Shown one piece after another: positions 62,901 through 64,000 of a stretch of DNA of 64,000 nucleotides. The stretch is from Bacteroidales bacterium. GTDB lineage: Bacteria; Bacteroidota; Bacteroidia; Bacteroidales; UBA932. The translations under genes and the position numbers were made by a program. The notes below the pieces were generated by a model. It was not told where the DNA came from. It did no database searches and was given only the letters and a program-made list of their open reading frames with translations. Positions within the stretch are counted from its first letter, which is position 1, and each line of letters starts with the position of its first letter. The stretch lies in the NCBI GenBank assembly GCA_004552965.1, contig SFMU01000001.1:59010-123009 (forward strand), read 5' to 3'.

Positions 62901-63413
62901 GAGGATGTTCCAGTTCGCTGTGTCCTCGCCGTAGCTTCGCAGAAAAATCCGAGGTCCGGAGAGCTCCGCTTTCTTCAGCCGGACTCTTCCTGTCAGAAGT
63001 GAAAGGTAGTTCAGCGACAAAGTGAACCGGTCGAAACTTGCGAGGGTGTCTCCCTCGGGGGAACGTCCGGCAGATGCCGGAAAGCCTGAGACTGTTGCGG
63101 TTGAGTCGAAAGAGGCGAATCTGTCGTGGGGGTAGGTGATTGAGAAACTGTCGATCTGAACGCTCAGATTGGGAAAACTGCGGAACACGGAAGCATTGAT
63201 GTCCGAGAATCCGACCTGGCCGTCGACATATTCAGAGGCTATTTCCCTGGCTGTCCGTGTAAGGAAAGATTCACTCAGCACAATCTGGATGCAGGCGAGC
63301 AGAGCCATGCACAGGACGGCTGCGGAAGAAAGCAGGATGGTAAGAATCCTCCTCCCTGCGCTTCTGCGACCTCTGCTGCCGGTGCCGCTGTTACTGTTAC
63401 CGCTTTTCGTCAT
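59928..63413 (-). CDS. Large AsmA-like envelope protein
   Basis: 1161 aa from MTKSGNSNSGTGSRG; the longer frame is rejected because the promoter box lies inside it. A short basic cytoplasmic tail, one TM helix (ILTILLSSAAVLCMALLACI), then a very long beta-rich periplasmic part beginning DGQVGFSDINASVFRSFPNL, the AsmA N-terminal pattern, and ending with AsmA_2-like repeats (GNLDGIVGGGFRF; GDVFLEGFYSGRTKDDLKAG). The family forms bridge-like grooves that move phospholipid between membranes. An Arg-rich patch (ARTRTRARHRNQH) near residue 690 is unusual. It is transcribed toward the tRNA. Confidence 0.85.
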   Translation of the reverse strand: MTKSGNSNSGTGSRGRRSAGRRILTILLSSAAVLCMALLACIQIVLSESFLTRTAREIASEYVDGQVGFSDINASVFRSFPNLSVQIDSFSITYPHDRFASFDSTATVSGFPASAGRSPEGDTLASFDRFTLSLNYLSLLTGRVRLKKAELSGPRIFLRSYGEDTANWNILRTEEKEDDADTTLSIPPVSVGRVILRGDPLVTYSDMSDSVSGTFRMKEMRLGGRYIPRHGIPEKIFCTVDSVLAEGALASDTLAFGLDRLELKSLGDSCRLSLDSEVSMALGEYGNLSLPVSLEAGMVPVFRRGIHRASDIKAKVASIDIEGEALVDLSGEQPCIKAELSIGREKISDLLESLSSLSGLLPGIGTIRTDAEISAQCSLDGFYDSTKGILPKISASVTVPESHLRWKGFTEGCRFNLDARASTEEGGLKAEIKDFNLLAEGFRMNLSGGSGNILDPDPLLTIEGRVHAVLDSLAKHLPDSLEITASGNLDGIVGGGFRFSELDPFNFGDLGLECSFMSDGIDISDRRDSITAHLGRTVATIGKGSDSRTTISARVDSLFAEYGTSTFIRGTGLHLFAHNTKETVDGDEDNHPLHGHLEIGSAGMMDMDLNFVGVKGSENIFSISRTTRDGKNVPNMNLTGSNEKIIIRSGVNRISADALSFAVNAQPARTRTRARHRNQHASEENAEGQEYARQEINIQLGESLMQYYRNWNLEGSLDLGGCSIITPHFPLENRITHLEGRFDNDRIDLTGLRIGSGSSDISATGSVSGFRRMLSGRRGKLDISLDLDSDFIDLNEIFTALASGENFRDSEKSGLYTGGSDSDYLTSIQEQAAKDSVAQNSALIIPANLEARLSVNANTLKYSEMETSWFSSDIILKDRCLQLTNALAMTNMGDVFLEGFYSGRTKDDLKAGFDFTLSNVTAEKVISLFPAVDSIMPMLQAFNGLLDCEIAATASIDTSMSIIMPSISGIVKIDGKNLSLADSESLNKLRKTLMFKDKDSSSIDNMSIRGIVRENKLDIFPFIMKVDRYTMAIDGTQQFDQSFRYHLSAIRSPIPMRFGVNLSGCFDDWRWKIGKARYKSTKIPLFEDEVDDLRHNLMAAIHSIFDNGVDDALRRNEASQEAIENRKAEIEYVAGETGEMEGAEKTLWETLRINLPGVDKQ

Positions 63414-63428
63414 GGTGCCTTTTGACTG

Positions 63429-63436
63429 CAAATATA
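63429..63436 (-). promoter_or_regulatory. -7 box of AsmA-like gene
   Basis: Minus-strand TATATTTG, 15 nt before the ATG. There is no TTG at 19 bp. It decides the start codon, since the longer frame would contain it. Confidence 0.55.
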
Positions 63437-63496
63437 GGAAATTTAATCTCTTTGCATCTTCCAAGTACCCACGGGCTGCCTTGGAAGCCACAATAC

Positions 63497-63525
63497 GAAA
63501 AAAGCGAACCGTGCTGCGGTTCGCT
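63497..63525 (-). terminator. Terminator of rpsU
   Basis: The minus-strand 9-bp perfect stem AGCGAACCG / CGGTTCGCT with a 5-nt loop is followed by six T. Confidence 0.93.
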
Positions 63526-63547
63526 CAAGTTCTGCAGGTGGAAGCGA

Positions 63548-63742
63548 TTACTGCTCGTCCTGAAGCTGGAGATGCTGGACATAGATTGCCTTCATCTTTG
63601 CAGCTCTTCTCTTGACTGAAGGCTTCTCGAAATTCTTGCGTGCGCGAAGCTCACGGATTGCTCCGGTCTTCTCGAACTTCCTTTTGAACTTCTTGAGGGC
63701 TCTTTCGATGTTCTCGCCTTCTTTGATAGGAACTATGATCAT
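63548..63742 (-). CDS. rpsU: 30S ribosomal protein S21
   Basis: 64 aa, very basic: MIIVPIKEGENIERALKKFK, then KTGAIRELRARKNFEKPSVK. S21 binds near the 16S rRNA 3' end and helps select mRNAs. A strong Shine-Dalgarno-like GGAGGTGG lies 9 nt before the ATG. S21 in Bacteroidetes is thought to hide the anti-SD, and S21 genes in this phylum often keep an SD as autoregulation, which this site would fit (inference). Confidence 0.97.
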   Translation of the reverse strand: MIIVPIKEGENIERALKKFKRKFEKTGAIRELRARKNFEKPSVKRRAAKMKAIYVQHLQLQDEQ

Positions 63743-63775
63743 TGCTTTTTACCACCTCCTTTTCTTAAGCGGCTG

Positions 63776-63807
63776 CAAAGATAGGAATATTCCTTGAATA
63801 TGACAAA
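63776..63807 (-). promoter_or_regulatory. Promoter of rpsU
   Basis: Minus-strand TTTG (63807-63804), 20 bp, TATCTTTG (63783-63776), 33 nt before the ATG. Confidence 0.75.
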
Positions 63808-64000
63808 TCATTTTATCGGCTCCTATCCATACTTTATCAAAAACATATAAATCTGCCTCTTTTAAATCCTCTATTCTTTCCGTTGCCTTTCTTTTTAATT
63901 TTTGACTCCCGTCTTAACAGTATCACCGGTTGTTGCCTTGAAATTACTTCTTTACCAATTTGAAATCCCTGAAGGAGTAATTGTATTCTTTTTTATTCTT
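63808..64000. other. AT-rich tail without a convincing gene
   Basis: About one third GC, against just over half in the rest. On the minus strand an 18-codon frame, open from the window edge, ends at 63944 (…FRDFKLVKK, stop) and could be the 3' end of a gene outside the window. No start, RNA or repeat is seen. Confidence 0.4.

Noticed and set aside
63414..63491. Longer N-terminus of the AsmA-like protein
   Set aside because: The extension contains the -7 box and would precede the basic tail and TM helix atypically.

Overview
The window is a chromosomal stretch from a member of the Bacteroidetes, most likely order Bacteroidales with about 50-55% GC. Three things point there: a SusC/SusD outer-membrane pair with partner lipoproteins; promoters of the Bacteroides type (TTTG, about 19 bp, TAnnTTTG) in place of sigma-70 -35/-10 boxes; and family neighbourhoods typical of the phylum (holB-ricT-gldH, DUF4271-hemD-rnpA-yidD, ECF sigma/FecR/TonB receptor, DUF4249, DUF2723, DUF4293, DUF4302). 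No complete mobile element, prophage or CRISPR array is visible, so this is mainly core genome with a few accessory patches.

Layout. 0-4.5 kb: 3' part of leuS, then two tandem YitT membrane proteins. 4.5-5.6 kb: membrane-anchored AraC regulator. 5.7-9.3 kb (minus): fabF-fabZ-pseudouridine synthase, then a uridine-phosphorylase-like gene. 9.4-12.3 kb: DUF4293 gene, then the overlapping minus-strand operon SUI1/YciH-DUF4271-hemD-rnpA-yidD. 12.4-15.5 kb: DUF2723 GT-C type glycosyltransferase. 15.7-24.0 kb: five-gene surface nutrient locus (SusC, SusD, zinc metallopeptidase, DUF4302, BACON lipoprotein). 24.1-27.3 kb: rRNA methyltransferase-like gene (minus), pgk, lgt. 27.4-33.4 kb: TolC/adaptor/RND efflux operon ending in a PII-like small protein. 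33.5-40.8 kb: trxA, outer-membrane barrel, then a tight run (prenyl synthase, holB, ricT, gldH, trmB, pyrK, pyrD). 40.9-46.2 kb: 13-bp minisatellite, U32 peptidase, a GH88-like gene remnant, ECF sigma plus membrane partner, serB, class I aminotransferase. 46.2-53.6 kb: PAP2, M16 protease, degenerate HD protein, nadE, a short DUF4932-like protein, rubrerythrin. 53.8-59.5 kb: ECF sigma-FecR-lipoprotein-TonB receptor-DUF4249 signalling/uptake operon. 59.7-63.7 kb (minus): tRNA-Leu(UAG), a large AsmA-like protein, rpsU. The last ~190 bp is AT-rich and unlike the rest.

How the parts work together. Most of the window concerns the envelope: lipoprotein maturation (lgt), gliding-type lipoprotein (gldH), nutrient capture (SusCD locus and the FecR-linked receptor), efflux (RND), protein glycosylation (DUF2723, inferred), fatty-acid synthesis (fabF/fabZ) and membrane insertion (yidD). 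The remainder is housekeeping: tRNA charging and modification, pyrimidine, heme, NAD and serine synthesis, glycolysis and DNA polymerase.

The most unusual signals are at the DNA level. Many -7 promoter boxes sit only 3-8 nt before an ATG, which implies leaderless mRNAs; three of these ATGs open tiny upstream ORFs in front of fabF, the DUF2723 gene and trxA. The hexamer GAATAT/ATATTC is strongly over-used in all codon phases. A seven-copy 13-bp minisatellite lies between converging genes.
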